DNA of 64,000 bases from contig NZ_LR134327.1 in NCBI RefSeq assembly GCF_900636915.1, forward strand, positions 1,798,001 to 1,862,000, written 5' to 3'. Source of the DNA: Aggregatibacter aphrophilus ATCC 33389. Its GTDB lineage: Bacteria > Pseudomonadota > Gammaproteobacteria > Enterobacterales > Pasteurellaceae. The number at the start of each line of letters is the position of its first letter. The first letter of the stretch is position 1. Below, one piece after another: positions 1 to 10,298 of this stretch. The notes under the pieces were generated by a model. That model was not told the origin of the DNA, made no database searches, and worked only from the letters and a program-made list of their open reading frames with translations. Both the position numbers and the translations under genes were made by a program.

Positions 1-555
1 GGTGTCGATATTTTCACCTATATGGTACGTTTTGGCATGCTGACTTGGATTCCATTATATTTGTTAAAAGAAAAAGGCCTCACCAAAGCAGATATGGGAG
101 CAGCCTTTATGATCTTTGAGTGGGCAGCAATTCCATCCACTCTAATTGCAGGTTGGCTCATTGATAAATTCTTCCGAGGCAAAATCATGTATCTTCCAAT
201 GATTTGCATGACAATTGTCTTCTTCTGTGTATTTGGATATATGAATTCTGACTCTATTTTTTCCATTATTCTTTTCTCTTCTATCGTTGGTTGTTTAGTT
301 TACATCCCTCAATCTATGGTTGCAGTGCAAGCAATGGAAGTTATCCCAAGTTTTGCCTTAGGTTCGGCTGTTGGTTTACGGGGGTTTATGAGTTATATAG
401 TAGGTTCGACTTTCGGTACGACTTTATTTGGTTTTGTTGTTGATAGATTTGGTTGGAATAGTGGTTTTTATACCATTATGTGCGGAGCCATAATGTGTTT
501 CATCTTCTGTTATTTATCACATCGGGGCTTACAAAAAATTCTTAGTATGAAATAA
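1..555 (+). CDS. Organophosphate:phosphate antiporter of the GlpT/UhpT/PgtP family, C-terminal part
   Basis: The reading frame is open from base 1, so the 5' end lies outside the window. The visible 184 residues are a major facilitator carrier C-terminal half with about five or six hydrophobic segments. The segment near residues 7-20 (YMVRFGMLTW) matches the GlpT/PgtP helix carrying the conserved arginine that binds the phosphate of the substrate, and GWLIDKFFRG is the family's cytoplasmic loop signature. These proteins exchange internal phosphate for glycerol-3-phosphate, hexose phosphates or phosphoglycerates across the inner membrane. Which substrate applies cannot be decided from this half. 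No clear hairpin terminator follows the stop. Confidence 0.85.
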   Translation, partial: GVDIFTYMVRFGMLTWIPLYLLKEKGLTKADMGAAFMIFEWAAIPSTLIAGWLIDKFFRGKIMYLPMICMTIVFFCVFGYMNSDSIFSIILFSSIVGCLVYIPQSMVAVQAMEVIPSFALGSAVGLRGFMSYIVGSTFGTTLFGFVVDRFGWNSGFYTIMCGAIMCFIFCYLSHRGLQKILSMK

Positions 556-1002
556 AAACTTTAAAAAAGAAGCACCGCTATAATCGAGCGATATTTCTTA
601 TAAAAAACATATTTTTGCAGTAGTGGAACCAGGCATAGGCATCGTACTTTCTACTAGTGTGAACATTGCTATAGTGAAAGAAGGTTTTTGAAAAATTTTT
701 CAAGGTGATCATTTCATGGTGGGGAAAAAAGAACTGAAAAAAGCAAACAATTAAAATGCCACAATCACAAAGATGAAAATGTAATCTTTACCGTACTAAG
801 TAACACAAACCGATGTGTTACTCAATGATACCGAAAAGTACTAAATCAGCATAAGTCAAGTGCTAAATTTTGACGGTAAGCACTTTATTCAAGAAAATGC
901 TAGAATACTGTGACTTTCGTTACATCGATTGATAACCATCATGAACAAAAGTAAATTTATCTAAAGTATACTAAATACACTTTTTTATCGGCTTATTTGA
1001 AT
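556..1002. other. Gene-free stretch, possibly a decayed coding remnant
   Basis: No intact gene is visible. The plus strand around 615-690 and 700-760 reads as short protein-like pieces separated by stops in shifting frames, which suggests an eroded gene, but I do not recognise the family. The stretch is AT-rich and has no uptake sequence until its right edge. Confidence 0.35.
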
Positions 1003-1020
1003 AAAAGTGCGGTCACTTTT
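1003..1020 (-). terminator. Uptake-sequence hairpin at the folK 3' end
   Basis: AAAAGTG and CACTTTT form a perfect 7-bp stem around CGGT. It overlaps the folK stop region and contains one uptake-sequence core. It probably ends the dksA-pcnB-folK transcription unit. Confidence 0.5.
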
Positions 1021-1519
1021 CTAGGTGAATTTCGCCTTTCTCTTTCACAATACTCATCTGGTGATGAGCAAACTGTTTTGCCAATTCGGAAACAGATTCT
1101 CCTTTGGGCAAAACAAGATCCGGTGCAATTTCAACGAGTGGAATCACCACGAATTCACGATGGTGCATATCATAATGAGGAACGGTAAGGCGCTCTGATT
1201 GAAGAATCTGATCGCTATAAAGCAATATATCCAAATCCAAGGTACGTTCGCCCCAACGACGCAGACGAACTCGACCTTGTTCATGTTCAATGCGTTGTAA
1301 TTCATCTAATAAGACAAGAGGCGCAAGATCCGTTTCCAAACAGGCAACGGCATTGACATAATCCGGTTGATCTTGCGGACCAAGAGGTTGGCTTTGATAG
1401 AACGAACTCACAGCGATAACTTGTGTATTCGGCAGGGCATTCATGGCACGTAGCGCAGCCATTAATTGCGCCTGCGGATCGGACAAATTGCTACCTAAAG
1501 CAATATAAACCTTATTCAT
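1013..1519 (-). CDS. folK: 2-amino-4-hydroxy-6-hydroxymethyldihydropteridine pyrophosphokinase
   Basis: Transfers pyrophosphate from ATP to 6-hydroxymethyl-7,8-dihydropterin, the cytoplasmic step of folate synthesis before FolP. The 168-residue product opens with MNKVYIALGSNL, the family start, and has RRWGERTLDLDILLY at 87-101, in which Asp95 and Asp97 correspond to the magnesium ligands of the E. coli enzyme. An upstream in-frame extension exists but would lie deep inside pcnB. The chosen ATG overlaps the pcnB stop by 8 bases, so the two are translationally coupled. folP, which uses its product, is elsewhere in the window at 43.9-44.7 kb. Confidence 0.95.
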   Translation of the reverse strand: MNKVYIALGSNLSDPQAQLMAALRAMNALPNTQVIAVSSFYQSQPLGPQDQPDYVNAVACLETDLAPLVLLDELQRIEHEQGRVRLRRWGERTLDLDILLYSDQILQSERLTVPHYDMHHREFVVIPLVEIAPDLVLPKGESVSELAKQFAHHQMSIVKEKGEIHLEK

Positions 1520-2966
1520 GAATCGCCTTCTTACTTGAACCGCTATGTTTGCGACGATGATATTTACGCTTTGGTTGATTTGGCAATGCATTCATCAGAT
1601 TTTGTCGCTGTGTATCATTGCTAAACTGATATTCATGCCACCAAGTAGCCAAATCTACCGTTTCACCACCTTCAATTTCCGCACGCATTGCTAACAAGTC
1701 AAAACCGGCACGAAACTTGGTATGCTCCATGGCACGTTGCACGGATTTTTGTGTGCGTTTTAAGAACTGTAATTGCAATGACCAAATATCACGAATCACT
1801 GTAGTGTGGCGACGCGGCACGGCTAAACTGTTGCACAATAGTTCAAGCACATCATTTGATGCTAACGCGTAGGCATCATGATTATTCAATCCGCCCTCAT
1901 TTTTCAGTACTTCCACCTGCTCACGCAAGGGATACCAAAAAAATGCCGCAAACAAAAACGCGGGATTAAGCGGCAGTTTATCAACTACGCGCTCATCGGT
2001 GGAGGTTAGCGAACGCAGAATCATTTTTTCTGCCATGCTGTCTTCATACTCGGTGAAATATTTGCTTAACAACGGGAAAAGCTGCTCAAATAAGCCATAT
2101 TGACGCAATAACCGATAAGTTTTCACGCCATAACCAGCTTGTAATAATTTTAAACTTTCTTCAAATAAACGTGCCGGTGGAATGTTTTTCAACAAATGCG
2201 CTAATTCTTTAATTGGCATTTCACTTGGTTTATCCAAAAACATTTCCAATTTTGCCATAAACCGAATAGAACGCAGCATTCTCACGGGATCTTCCTGATA
2301 ACGGGTAACAGGATCACCAATTAAACGCAATTTACCGTTTTTCAAATCCTCAATGCCATTAAAGAAATCTTTTAGAGTGTTATCTTGTGGGTTGTAATAC
2401 AAGGCATTGACGCTAAAGTCCCGACGCTCCGCATCTTGTTCCAATGTACCGTACACATTGTCTCGCAGTAGCATCCCCTCTTCACTTTGTTTGGCATGTT
2501 TTTCATTGTGGCTCTCGGCATGATTGGCGCGGAATGTGGCCACCTCAATAATTTCACGTCCAAACATAATATGTGCCAAGCGGAAACGACGCCCCACCAA
2601 ACGACATTGACGTTGGAAAATCTCTTGAATTTGTTCCGGACGCGCATTTGTTGCCACATCAAAATCTTTGGGTTTCTTACCAAGCAACAAATCACGCAAA
2701 CAACCACCGACCACATAGGCTTCATAGCCTTGACGTTGTAGTTTTTCCACCACGGTTAACGCATTACGATTAATCATGCGTGGTGTAATGCCATGAATTG
2801 AAGCTTTAATACTGTATTTAAAATCTTTTTTATGAAGTTTTTTTTTGTTATGGGAAAGACTGTGAGCCTTATTTTTAACAGGTTCAGTTTCTATAATAGA
2901 TTGTTTTTTAGATGGGACTTTAAATTCATTTTGAGCGCTAGCTTTATTCTTTATTTTTTTGCTCAA
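1512..2966 (-). CDS. pcnB: Poly(A) polymerase I
   Basis: Adds 3' poly(A) tails that mark RNAs for decay. The nucleotidyltransferase core is clear: VVGGCLRDLLLG followed by KDFDVATNA (the catalytic GG and DxD elements), then the RRDFSVNALYY and DPVRMLRSIRF motifs shared with CCA-adding enzymes, and a basic C-terminus (RKYHRRKHSG). The frame has no ATG between its open start and the conserved core. The best start is a TTG at 2966 with a poor ribosome site. E. coli pcnB is known to use a rare, inefficient start codon, so weak initiation here may be a conserved way of limiting the enzyme. It sits between dksA and folK, as in Haemophilus. Confidence 0.93.
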   Translation of the reverse strand: MSKKIKNKASAQNEFKVPSKKQSIIETEPVKNKAHSLSHNKKKLHKKDFKYSIKASIHGITPRMINRNALTVVEKLQRQGYEAYVVGGCLRDLLLGKKPKDFDVATNARPEQIQEIFQRQCRLVGRRFRLAHIMFGREIIEVATFRANHAESHNEKHAKQSEEGMLLRDNVYGTLEQDAERRDFSVNALYYNPQDNTLKDFFNGIEDLKNGKLRLIGDPVTRYQEDPVRMLRSIRFMAKLEMFLDKPSEMPIKELAHLLKNIPPARLFEESLKLLQAGYGVKTYRLLRQYGLFEQLFPLLSKYFTEYEDSMAEKMILRSLTSTDERVVDKLPLNPAFLFAAFFWYPLREQVEVLKNEGGLNNHDAYALASNDVLELLCNSLAVPRRHTTVIRDIWSLQLQFLKRTQKSVQRAMEHTKFRAGFDLLAMRAEIEGGETVDLATWWHEYQFSNDTQRQNLMNALPNQPKRKYHRRKHSGSSKKAIHE

Positions 2967-3022
2967 AAGATTTTTAATATAAGTAAAGATAAGACATCTC
3001 CGTTAATTACAAAAAATAAATT

Positions 3023-3066
3023 AAAAAGTGCGGTCATAAAATATTATGTTTTTTGACCGCACTTTT
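3023..3066. terminator. Inverted uptake-sequence pair between dksA and pcnB
   Basis: AAAAGTGCGGTCA (3024-3036) is repeated in inverted form at 3054-3066, giving a 13-bp stem with a T-run on the minus strand. It probably separates dksA transcription from pcnB. Confidence 0.7.
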
Positions 3067-3083
3067 ATCCATTCTGTCGTGAT

Positions 3084-3521
3084 TTAACCGACCATTTGTT
3101 TTTCACGAATCTCCGCTAAGGTTTTACAATCAATACAAAGATCGGCGGTTGGACGCGCTTCTAAACGCTTAATACCGATTTCAACCCCACAAGACTCACA
3201 ATAACCGAAATCATCAGTGTCCAATTTTTTCAATGTGCTTTCGATTTTTTTCATTAATTTACGTTCACGATCACGCGTGCGTAATTCCAAGCTAAACTCT
3301 TCTTCTTGTGTTGCTCTGTCGGATGGATCCGGGAAATTAGACGCTTCGTCTTGCATATGAGCAACGGTTCGAGACGCTTCATCTCTAATTTGATCATGCC
3401 AGGCCTGGAGGATTTTTTTGAAATGTAACACTTGGTGCTCATTCATATACTCTTCGCCTTTTTTTTCTTTGTACGGCTCAACACCGGCTAAAGCTAATAG
3501 ACTCAAAGACGCTTTACTCAT
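3084..3521 (-). CDS. dksA: RNA polymerase-binding transcription factor DksA
   Basis: Binds the RNA polymerase secondary channel and, with ppGpp, redirects transcription in the stringent response. The 145-residue protein has the long coiled-coil hairpin with the tip motif DxxDxA (Asp65, Asp68, Ala70) and a four-cysteine zinc finger (Cys108, Cys111, Cys129, Cys132). It is close to the usual length of about 150 residues. The start has a strong site, AGGAGAT, eight bases upstream. The discriminator-rich metY promoter at 40.3 kb is a plausible target, by inference. Confidence 0.97.
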   Translation of the reverse strand: MSKASLSLLALAGVEPYKEKKGEEYMNEHQVLHFKKILQAWHDQIRDEASRTVAHMQDEASNFPDPSDRATQEEEFSLELRTRDRERKLMKKIESTLKKLDTDDFGYCESCGVEIGIKRLEARPTADLCIDCKTLAEIREKQMVG

Positions 3522-3716
3522 TTGTATCTCCTAATAAAAAATTCATCCATTTAATACTTCTAAAACCCCACAATAAGTGTTGCTTCTCTAGTTATCAAGG
3601 TAACACCGATTAAAACGGACCTAAATTTTGAAGGCGTAATAAATAACAGAACTTCCGAAAATGATCAAATGAATTTACACATCATTCTACGGTTTTCTCC
3701 GAAAATTTTTCAAATT

Positions 3717-3732
3717 TGCGATTCGGCCCGCA
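3717..3732 (+). promoter_or_regulatory. CRP-S (Sxy-dependent competence) site upstream of comEC
   Basis: TGCGA-TTCGGC-CCGCA matches the competence form of the CRP site (TGCGA-N6-TCGCA), flanked by A/T tracts. Its centre is about 42 bases before a start site predicted from a TAACAT -10 at 3755-3760, the usual distance for activation. Haemophilus competence genes including rec2/comEC carry such sites. Confidence 0.75.
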
Positions 3733-3814
3733 TTATTTATTCCCATATTTTTTCTAACATACTTATTTCTTTCATATTAACCCTCTTTCGGATGATAAAA
3801 GTGCGGTTAAAAAT

Positions 3815-6244
3815 GTGAATATTTCGTTAGATAAATTTGCCGGCACACTGATTTTCAGTGGGCTAACACTATTATTTTTGCCCGATAAATGGCTTTTATC
3901 GTGGCAGGTTGCATTGTATATTTTCCTCCCGTTACTATTTATAACGTTACTTTGTTACTGCTTAAAATTAACCAAGTTATTAACGCTACTCACCTATTTA
4001 TTGCTGTTTCTTGCCCAGCTGGTTTATGTGCATTTCCCTGCCCTGTCACTGCTCAAACAAGCGGACAACATTGCCAATTTGCCGAAAATCCTTCACACCG
4101 AATTCACCGTACAAGAAGTGTTGAACCAACAAGAGTTTCAAACTGTAGTCATTGCCGCCAAACTCGCCGAAGACTTACCGGAACAACGTATTTATGCTCA
4201 ATGGAAAGTGCCGCAAATCGTGCAAATCGGCGAACATTATGAGGGCGATTTACGTCTGCGTCCAATATCGTCCCGTTTAAACTTTAACGGCTTCGACCGC
4301 CAACAATGGTATTTCGGCAAACACATTAGCGCATGGGCAAGCGTGCAAAGTGCGGTCAAAATAAAAAACGTTTTTTCCTGGCGACAAACGGCTCTCAATA
4401 ACGCCCTAAAACAAACAGAAAATCTATCCCAACAAGGTCTACTATTAGCCCTTGGTTTTGGCGAACGTGCATGGTTAGACAACGAAACTTGGCAAATTTA
4501 TCAAAAAACTAATACGGCACATTTAATCGCCATTTCCGGCTTGCATATCGGCCTTGCCATGTTGCTAGGATATGGCCTGGCACGCCTATTGCAATTTTTT
4601 CTGCCAACCCGCTATCTCACGCCGACATTGCCGATACTATGCGGTTTGCTATTTGCCTTGCTTTATAGTCAGTTGGCGGGCATGGCAATTCCCACCCTGC
4701 GCGCCATGGTTGCCCTCGCTATTCTCTATGCCATTCAAGGCCTAAGGCTATACTGGACGCCTTGGCGTTTATTGTGGCGGGTGTTGGCATTATTGATTTT
4801 GATCGATCCGCTTATGTTGCTTTCTACCAGTTTCTGGCTGTCCGTCAGCGCCGTCACAAGTTTGATGATTTGGTATCAATTCTTTCCACTATCGCTATTA
4901 CAATGGCGCCAATCATCCCTTACCCATTCACCATGGCACAAAGTGCGGTGGATTTTTTCGCTGTTTCATCTGCAATTGGGGCTGTTATGGTTGTTTACCC
5001 CAATTCAACTTTTCTTTTTTAACGGACTCTCTTTAAATGGCTTTATAGCCAATTTAATCGCCATGCCCATATACAGCTTTTTGTTGGTTCCCTTAGTGTT
5101 GTTTGCCGTATTCACCCAAGGCGCCTTGTATTCATGGCAGGCCGCCAATAATTTATCGGAAAAAATCACCGCACTTTTGGCTTATGGGCAAGACGGATGG
5201 CTCACGGTTTCACTTCAACAAAGTTTATGGCTAACGCTTTTGCTCACGATTGCGTTTTTAAGCGCATTACATTTTGTTTATAAAACCCCGAAACCTATCG
5301 CATCCCCCATCGAATTAGCCAAACAATCCCGTAATAAAGGATTTCATTTGAACCCCGCGCGTAAACTTGATTTAGGGTTACCAATCAAGGCGTATGCCAT
5401 CGGCGGCGGATTAGTGGTGTTTTGCATTACTTCATTGATTTACCAGTCAATTTCACGCCCTCATTGGCAATTAGAAACCTTAGATGTAGGGCAAGGGCTC
5501 GCCACGTTAATCGTTAAAAATGGCAAAGGCGTGCTCTATGATACCGGCCCAAGTTGGAACGGCGGCAGCATGGCAAGATTAGAAATTTTGCCTTATTTAC
5601 AACGGGAAGGTATTGAACTTGATTGGTTGATCATAAGCCATGATGACAACGATCACGCCGGCGGAGCAAAAGATATTTTAGCGGCATACCCGACTGTGAA
5701 ATTCATTAGCCCGTCAGACAAAATCTATGGGGAAAAAAACGATCGCAAAATCGACCGCACTTTGTGCCAAACCGGTGAGAAATGGCATTGGCAGGGGTTA
5801 AGTTTCTCCGTACTCTCTCCCGATAATATCGTGCCAAGGGCGGAAAATAAGGATTCTTGCACACTATTACTAAGTGATGGACAACATCAAATTTTACTCA
5901 CAGGCGATGCGGATCTTGGGGTGGAATATAAGATCTTGCCAAAACTTGGAAAAATTGATGTATTGCAAGTGGGACACCATGGCAGTAAAACCTCCACCGG
6001 TGAAGCGTTGGTGCGACAAACGGAACCTAAGATCGCGCTGATTTCCAGCGGACGTTGGAATCCTTGGCATTTTCCCCACAAAGACGTAGTTGCTCGTTTA
6101 AGACGACAAAATACACAAATTTATAACACGGCGGAACACGGACAAATCCGTTTATTGTTTCAGGATAAGGAGATAAAAATTCAAACTGCGCGGACAGAAT
6201 TTTCGCCGTGGTATCGCAGATTAATTGGCTTACAGACGAAATAA
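3815..6244 (+). CDS. comEC: ComEC/Rec2 DNA uptake channel protein
   Basis: Inner-membrane channel that passes one strand of incoming DNA to the cytoplasm during transformation. The 809-residue protein has N-terminal membrane segments and a DUF4131-like region (about 1-190), the multi-spanning Competence domain with SGLHIGLAM near 240, and a C-terminal metallo-beta-lactamase-like domain (about 555-790) with [10 protein letters not shown] and [10 protein letters not shown] metal-site motifs. It starts at a GTG. The upstream CRP-S site ties it to the competence regulon, and the surrounding uptake sequences are its substrate signal. It contains four uptake sequences of its own. Confidence 0.95.
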   Translation: MNISLDKFAGTLIFSGLTLLFLPDKWLLSWQVALYIFLPLLFITLLCYCLKLTKLLTLLTYLLLFLAQLVYVHFPALSLLKQADNIANLPKILHTEFTVQEVLNQQEFQTVVIAAKLAEDLPEQRIYAQWKVPQIVQIGEHYEGDLRLRPISSRLNFNGFDRQQWYFGKHISAWASVQSAVKIKNVFSWRQTALNNALKQTENLSQQGLLLALGFGERAWLDNETWQIYQKTNTAHLIAISGLHIGLAMLLGYGLARLLQFFLPTRYLTPTLPILCGLLFALLYSQLAGMAIPTLRAMVALAILYAIQGLRLYWTPWRLLWRVLALLILIDPLMLLSTSFWLSVSAVTSLMIWYQFFPLSLLQWRQSSLTHSPWHKVRWIFSLFHLQLGLLWLFTPIQLFFFNGLSLNGFIANLIAMPIYSFLLVPLVLFAVFTQGALYSWQAANNLSEKITALLAYGQDGWLTVSLQQSLWLTLLLTIAFLSALHFVYKTPKPIASPIELAKQSRNKGFHLNPARKLDLGLPIKAYAIGGGLVVFCITSLIYQSISRPHWQLETLDVGQGLATLIVKNGKGVLYDTGPSWNGGSMARLEILPYLQREGIELDWLIISHDDNDHAGGAKDILAAYPTVKFISPSDKIYGEKNDRKIDRTLCQTGEKWHWQGLSFSVLSPDNIVPRAENKDSCTLLLSDGQHQILLTGDADLGVEYKILPKLGKIDVLQVGHHGSKTSTGEALVRQTEPKIALISSGRWNPWHFPHKDVVARLRRQNTQIYNTAEHGQIRLLFQDKEIKIQTARTEFSPWYRRLIGLQTK

Positions 6245-6288
6245 AGGTACAATGCGCCATTATTTTTGACCTGAAGACAGAAATTATT

Positions 6289-8037
6289 ATGCAAGATCAA
6301 GATCTTTCCACCATGCAAACCTTCAAACGTTTATGGCCCACGATCAGCCCCTACAAAACAGGTTTGATTGTTTCCGGTGTTGCGTTGGTTTTAAACGCGT
6401 TAACCGATTCCGGCTTAATTTTCTTACTTAAACCCTTATTAGACGACGGTTTCGGTAAGGCGGACGCCTCCTTTTTAAAACAGATGTCGGTTTTTGTGGT
6501 ATTGCTCATTATCTTTCGTGGTATTTCAAGTTTTATTTCTAATTATTGTTTAGCATGGGTTTCCGGCAAAGTGGTTATGACCATGCGCCGTCGCTTGTTT
6601 AAGCATTTAATGTTTATGCCCGTGAGTTTTTTCGACAGTAATTCCTCCGGTAAATTACTTTCCCGTATCACCTACGATTCAGAAATGATAGCCAATGCCT
6701 CCTCCGGTTCTTTAATCACGATTGTACGCGAAGGGGCTTATTTAATTTCATTACTTTGCATCATGCTCTATACCAGCTGGCAGCTTTCTTTGGTGCTATT
6801 CATTATCGGACCGATTATCGGCATATTAATCAGCTTGGTTTCGAAAAAATTTCGCACCCTGAGTCGCAATATGCAAAATTCCATGGGTGAGCTTACGTCA
6901 ACAGCAGAGCAAATGTTAAAAGGGCATAAAGTGGTGCTGTCTTTTGGTGGTCAATTAATAGAAGAAGAACGTTTCAATCATGTCAGTAACGATATGCGCC
7001 GCAAGGGCATGAAAATGACGGCAGCCGACGCAATCGCCGATCCGGTAGTGCAAATTATCGCTTCTTTCGCCTTGGCTGCAGTGCTTTATTTGGCGACATT
7101 TCCTTCTATTATGAGTCAAAACCTCAGTGCCGGGACGTTCACTGTCGTCTTCTCTTCCATGCTTGCTTTAATGCGTCCGTTAAAATCTTTAACTAATGTG
7201 AATTCCCAATTCCAACGTGGTATGGCGGCCTGTCAAACGCTGTTCGGCATTTTGGATATGGAAACGGAAAAAGACACCGGTACCTATAAAGCAGAAAAAG
7301 TGAAAGGTGAAATTGAATTTAAAAACGTAACATTTAGCTATCAAGGTAAAGAAGAGTTAGCATTAGATAACATTTCTTTCCACATTCCTCATGGCAAAAC
7401 AGTTGCCTTGGTGGGACGCTCCGGCTCGGGGAAATCCACTATCGCCAATTTAGTGACCCGTTTCTATGATGTGACACAAGGTGAAATCCTATTAGACGGC
7501 GTCAATATCCAAGATTATCGTTTGTCCGATTTACGCGAAAATTGCGCAGTGGTATCCCAACAAGTACACTTGTTTAACGACACTATTGCCAACAATATTG
7601 CGTATGCGGCAAAAGACAAATACAGTCGTGAAGAAATTATTAACGCGGCAAAAGCAGCGCACGCGATGGAATTTATCGACCATTTGGAAAACGGTTTGGA
7701 TACCGTTATCGGCGAAAACGGAGCCAGTTTATCGGGTGGTCAACGCCAGCGTTTAGCCATCGCCCGTGCTTTGTTGCGTAATTCACCGGTATTAATTTTA
7801 GACGAAGCCACATCCGCCTTAGATACGGAATCGGAACGTGCCATTCAAGCGGCATTGGAGGAAATCCAAAAAGATCGTACCGTTTTAGTGATCGCTCATC
7901 GTTTATCTACCATTGAAAAAGCCGATGAAATCTTGGTGATTGAGCACGGCCAAATCAAAGAACGCGGCAACCATAAAGAATTATTGGCACAAGGCGGTGC
8001 TTACAAACAATTGTATAATATGCAATTCAGTCAATAA
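6289..8037 (+). CDS. msbA: Lipid A export ATP-binding/permease protein MsbA
   Basis: Flips core-lipid A across the inner membrane using ATP. The product is 582 residues from the ATG at 6289, equal to the E. coli length; an earlier in-frame start at 6208 would overlap comEC and is not family-like. Six membrane helices fill the first 320 residues. They are followed by an ABC domain with Walker [10 protein letters not shown], signature LSGGQRQR, Walker [13 protein letters not shown] and the switch histidine in IAHRLST. It is followed after 18 bases by lpxK, as in enterics, forming a lipid A operon with ycaR and kdsB. Confidence 0.97.
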   Translation: MQDQDLSTMQTFKRLWPTISPYKTGLIVSGVALVLNALTDSGLIFLLKPLLDDGFGKADASFLKQMSVFVVLLIIFRGISSFISNYCLAWVSGKVVMTMRRRLFKHLMFMPVSFFDSNSSGKLLSRITYDSEMIANASSGSLITIVREGAYLISLLCIMLYTSWQLSLVLFIIGPIIGILISLVSKKFRTLSRNMQNSMGELTSTAEQMLKGHKVVLSFGGQLIEEERFNHVSNDMRRKGMKMTAADAIADPVVQIIASFALAAVLYLATFPSIMSQNLSAGTFTVVFSSMLALMRPLKSLTNVNSQFQRGMAACQTLFGILDMETEKDTGTYKAEKVKGEIEFKNVTFSYQGKEELALDNISFHIPHGKTVALVGRSGSGKSTIANLVTRFYDVTQGEILLDGVNIQDYRLSDLRENCAVVSQQVHLFNDTIANNIAYAAKDKYSREEIINAAKAAHAMEFIDHLENGLDTVIGENGASLSGGQRQRLAIARALLRNSPVLILDEATSALDTESERAIQAALEEIQKDRTVLVIAHRLSTIEKADEILVIEHGQIKERGNHKELLAQGGAYKQLYNMQFSQ

Positions 8038-8055
8038 CTTTATTAAGGAGAAACA

Positions 8056-9033
8056 ATGCAGTTTTGGTATTCCCGTTCGTGGATAGCATGGCTACTCTGC
8101 CCTTTCTCCCTGTTATTTTGGTTGATTACTACCGTTCGCCGCGCTCTGTTTCGTTTAAATCTACTGAAATCTTACCGCGCGTCAATTCCCGTAGTGATTG
8201 TTGGTAACCTATCCGTAGGCGGCAATGGCAAAACACCGGCGGTAATTTGGTTGGTGCAGGAACTGACTAAGTGCGGTCTGAATGTAGGGGTAATTTCACG
8301 CGGTTACGGAAGCAAAGCCAAAAATTATCCTCTGTTGATTACACCAACTAGCGATCCAATTGAAGCCGGTGATGAACCCGTCCTCATTGCCGCCCGTACA
8401 CAAGCTCCCGTTTGTATTTCACCAAATCGCCAACAAGCTATTGAATGTTTATTACAACACACCAAGTGTGATGTCATTATTAGCGATGACGGTTTACAAC
8501 ACTACAAACTCCAACGGGATTTTGAACTGGTGATCATGGATGCGAAACGTGGTTTGGGCAATGGTTTCTTGTTACCGGCTGGCCCATTACGGGAGCTTCC
8601 AAGCCGTTTAAAAAATGTGGACATCATCATCACTAACGGTTCGGAAAACCAATACAGCGATGCCGTAATGACCTTAAAACCGCAATATGCCGTGAATTTA
8701 GTCACAAAAGCACAGCGTCCGTTAAATGAATTTAGCCAAGCTACCGCTATCGCCGGAATCGGTAATCCACCGCGTTTTTTCACGATGTTACAACAACATG
8801 GTATTCAATTAATGGAAACGCAGGCCTTTCAGGATCATCAATCATTTAGCCCCGAACTTTTTGCAAAATTCGACAAAAATCGACCGCTCTTAATGACGGA
8901 AAAAGACGCTGTAAAATGCATGACGTTTGCAGAAGAACATTGGTGGTATGTGCCGGTAACGACAGAAATCCAAGGCGAAAAAGCACAACAATTTATCCAA
9001 AAAATCGTACAAAAGTGTGGTCAAAAAATGTGA
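8056..9033 (+). CDS. lpxK: Tetraacyldisaccharide 4'-kinase
   Basis: Phosphorylates the 4' position of the tetraacyl disaccharide to give lipid IVA, at the cytoplasmic face of the inner membrane. The 325-residue protein has an N-terminal hydrophobic anchor (about 8-28), the P-loop [12 protein letters not shown] near residues 52-64 and SDDGLQHY near 143. An AAGGAG site precedes the ATG. It is co-oriented with msbA, and both act on lipid A. Confidence 0.96.
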   Translation: MQFWYSRSWIAWLLCPFSLLFWLITTVRRALFRLNLLKSYRASIPVVIVGNLSVGGNGKTPAVIWLVQELTKCGLNVGVISRGYGSKAKNYPLLITPTSDPIEAGDEPVLIAARTQAPVCISPNRQQAIECLLQHTKCDVIISDDGLQHYKLQRDFELVIMDAKRGLGNGFLLPAGPLRELPSRLKNVDIIITNGSENQYSDAVMTLKPQYAVNLVTKAQRPLNEFSQATAIAGIGNPPRFFTMLQQHGIQLMETQAFQDHQSFSPELFAKFDKNRPLLMTEKDAVKCMTFAEEHWWYVPVTTEIQGEKAQQFIQKIVQKCGQKM

Positions 9034-9128
9034 AATATTTTCAACGTTGGCTACCCTAACGGTTCTTTCGGGGTGAACAGGCTAACGAATGAGCTTGTGA
9101 ATAAAAATAAACACAAATCGAGATCAAT

Positions 9129-9311
9129 ATGATGAATGGGAAATTATTAGAAATCGTGGCTTGCCCGACCTGCCACGGACGTTTGGAATACGAAGAGCAA
9201 CATCAACGTTTAATTTGTCGTTTTGAAAAACTTGCTTACCCGATTAAAAACGGCATTCCGGTATTATTGGCGGAACAAGCGGAAACATTAAGCCCATCAG
9301 AGGAAAAGTAA
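9129..9311 (+). CDS. ycaR: Trm112/YcaR family small protein
   Basis: A 60-residue protein of the Trm112/UPF0434 family, with CPTC near residues 12-15, a third cysteine near 31 and the typical ending [11 protein letters not shown]. In proteobacteria it sits between lpxK and kdsB, as here, and ends one base before kdsB begins. Its function is not established. A second in-frame ATG three bases downstream could be the start. Confidence 0.9.
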   Translation: MMNGKLLEIVACPTCHGRLEYEEQHQRLICRFEKLAYPIKNGIPVLLAEQAETLSPSEEK

Positions 9312-9312
9312 C

Positions 9313-10086
9313 ATGACCCAATTTACTGTTATTATACCCGCCCGCTATGCTTCAAGCCGTTTGCCGGGAAAACCGTTGGCAGATATTGCCGGCAAACCGA
9401 TGATTCAACATGTTTTTGAACAAGCCAAACAATCAGGCTCAACCCGCGTGATTATCGCCACCGACAACGACCTGGTGGCTGCCGCCGCCAAAAATTTTGG
9501 TGCAGAAGTGTGCATGACGGCAGAAAGCCACAATTCCGGTACGGAACGCTTGGCGGAGGTGGTTGAAAAACTGGCGATTCCCGACAACGAAATCATCGTT
9601 AACATCCAAGGCGACGAACCCCTCATTCCACCGGTTATCGTAAAACAAGTGGCAGAAAATCTCTCTAAATACCCTGTCAACATGGCAAGCCTTGCGGTCA
9701 ATATCGACGAGGCTGAGGAATTATTTAATCCCAACGTGGTGAAAGTACTGACCGACAAAGACGGCTATGTGCTTTATTTCTCCCGCGCGGTGATTCCTTG
9801 GGATCGCGATCAATTTGCGCAAATGGATGACGTAGCAAAATTGCAACTGAACACACAATACTTACGCCATATTGGGATTTATGCTTATCGCGCCGGTTTC
9901 ATTAAACAATATGTGCAATGGCAACCGACAGCACTAGAACACATCGAAAAACTGGAACAGCTACGCGTGCTTTGGAACGGCGAAAAAATTCATGTAGAAC
10001 TCGCCAAAGAAGTGCCGGCTGTGGGCGTGGATACAGCCGAAGATCTGGAAAAAGTGCGGTCGATTTTGGCGAAGAAATCGCATTAA
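9313..10086 (+). CDS. kdsB: 3-deoxy-manno-octulosonate cytidylyltransferase
   Basis: Activates Kdo as CMP-Kdo for addition to lipid A, in the cytoplasm. The 257-residue sequence begins with the nucleotidyltransferase signature [14 protein letters not shown] and contains NIQGDEPLI near residue 97 and GIYAYR near 187, the active-site elements of KdsB. It is coupled to ycaR. Its last codons (EKVRSI) overlie an uptake-sequence copy, a common position for such copies in this family. kdsA, which makes the substrate precursor, is at 52.2-53.1 kb. Confidence 0.96.
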   Translation: MTQFTVIIPARYASSRLPGKPLADIAGKPMIQHVFEQAKQSGSTRVIIATDNDLVAAAAKNFGAEVCMTAESHNSGTERLAEVVEKLAIPDNEIIVNIQGDEPLIPPVIVKQVAENLSKYPVNMASLAVNIDEAEELFNPNVVKVLTDKDGYVLYFSRAVIPWDRDQFAQMDDVAKLQLNTQYLRHIGIYAYRAGFIKQYVQWQPTALEHIEKLEQLRVLWNGEKIHVELAKEVPAVGVDTAEDLEKVRSILAKKSH

Positions 10087-10209
10087 CACGCCCTCTCACC
10101 CTCTTTAAAAAAGAGGGATGGGGGGATTTGACAGACGGAATTAACGTAGAAAATAATGTATTTCTCAATGCAATTAAGCAATTTACAATTATGCCCCCAA
10201 TAACCGCTG

Positions 10210-10278
10210 GCGCGCGTTTCCTAACTCGTGCCTAAAATCGATAAACATAATGACCAGCACACGCTAGGAAGCGTGCGC
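10210..10278. repeat. Two small palindromic repeats in inverted orientation
   Basis: A 22-bp palindromic unit (10210-10231) beginning GCGCGCG and centred on TTCCTA recurs in reverse orientation at 10257-10278, where the complement reads GCGCACGC-TTCCTA-GCGTGTGC. A third copy lies at 31925-31946. The pair sits just upstream of uvrC. Short hairpin-prone units of this type are probably mobile or REP-like. Confidence 0.65.
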
Positions 10279-10298
10279 GATCAAAAGAGATCTTTCCT

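Noticed and set aside
997..1188. 63-residue plus-strand frame beginning at an uptake sequence
   Set aside because: It lies antisense to the conserved C-terminus of folK and has no ribosome site or family resemblance.
10100..10125. CCCTCTTT/AAGAGGG hairpin after kdsB as a proven terminator
   Set aside because: The stem fits but is followed by G-rich rather than T-rich sequence on the plus strand, so I left it unlisted.
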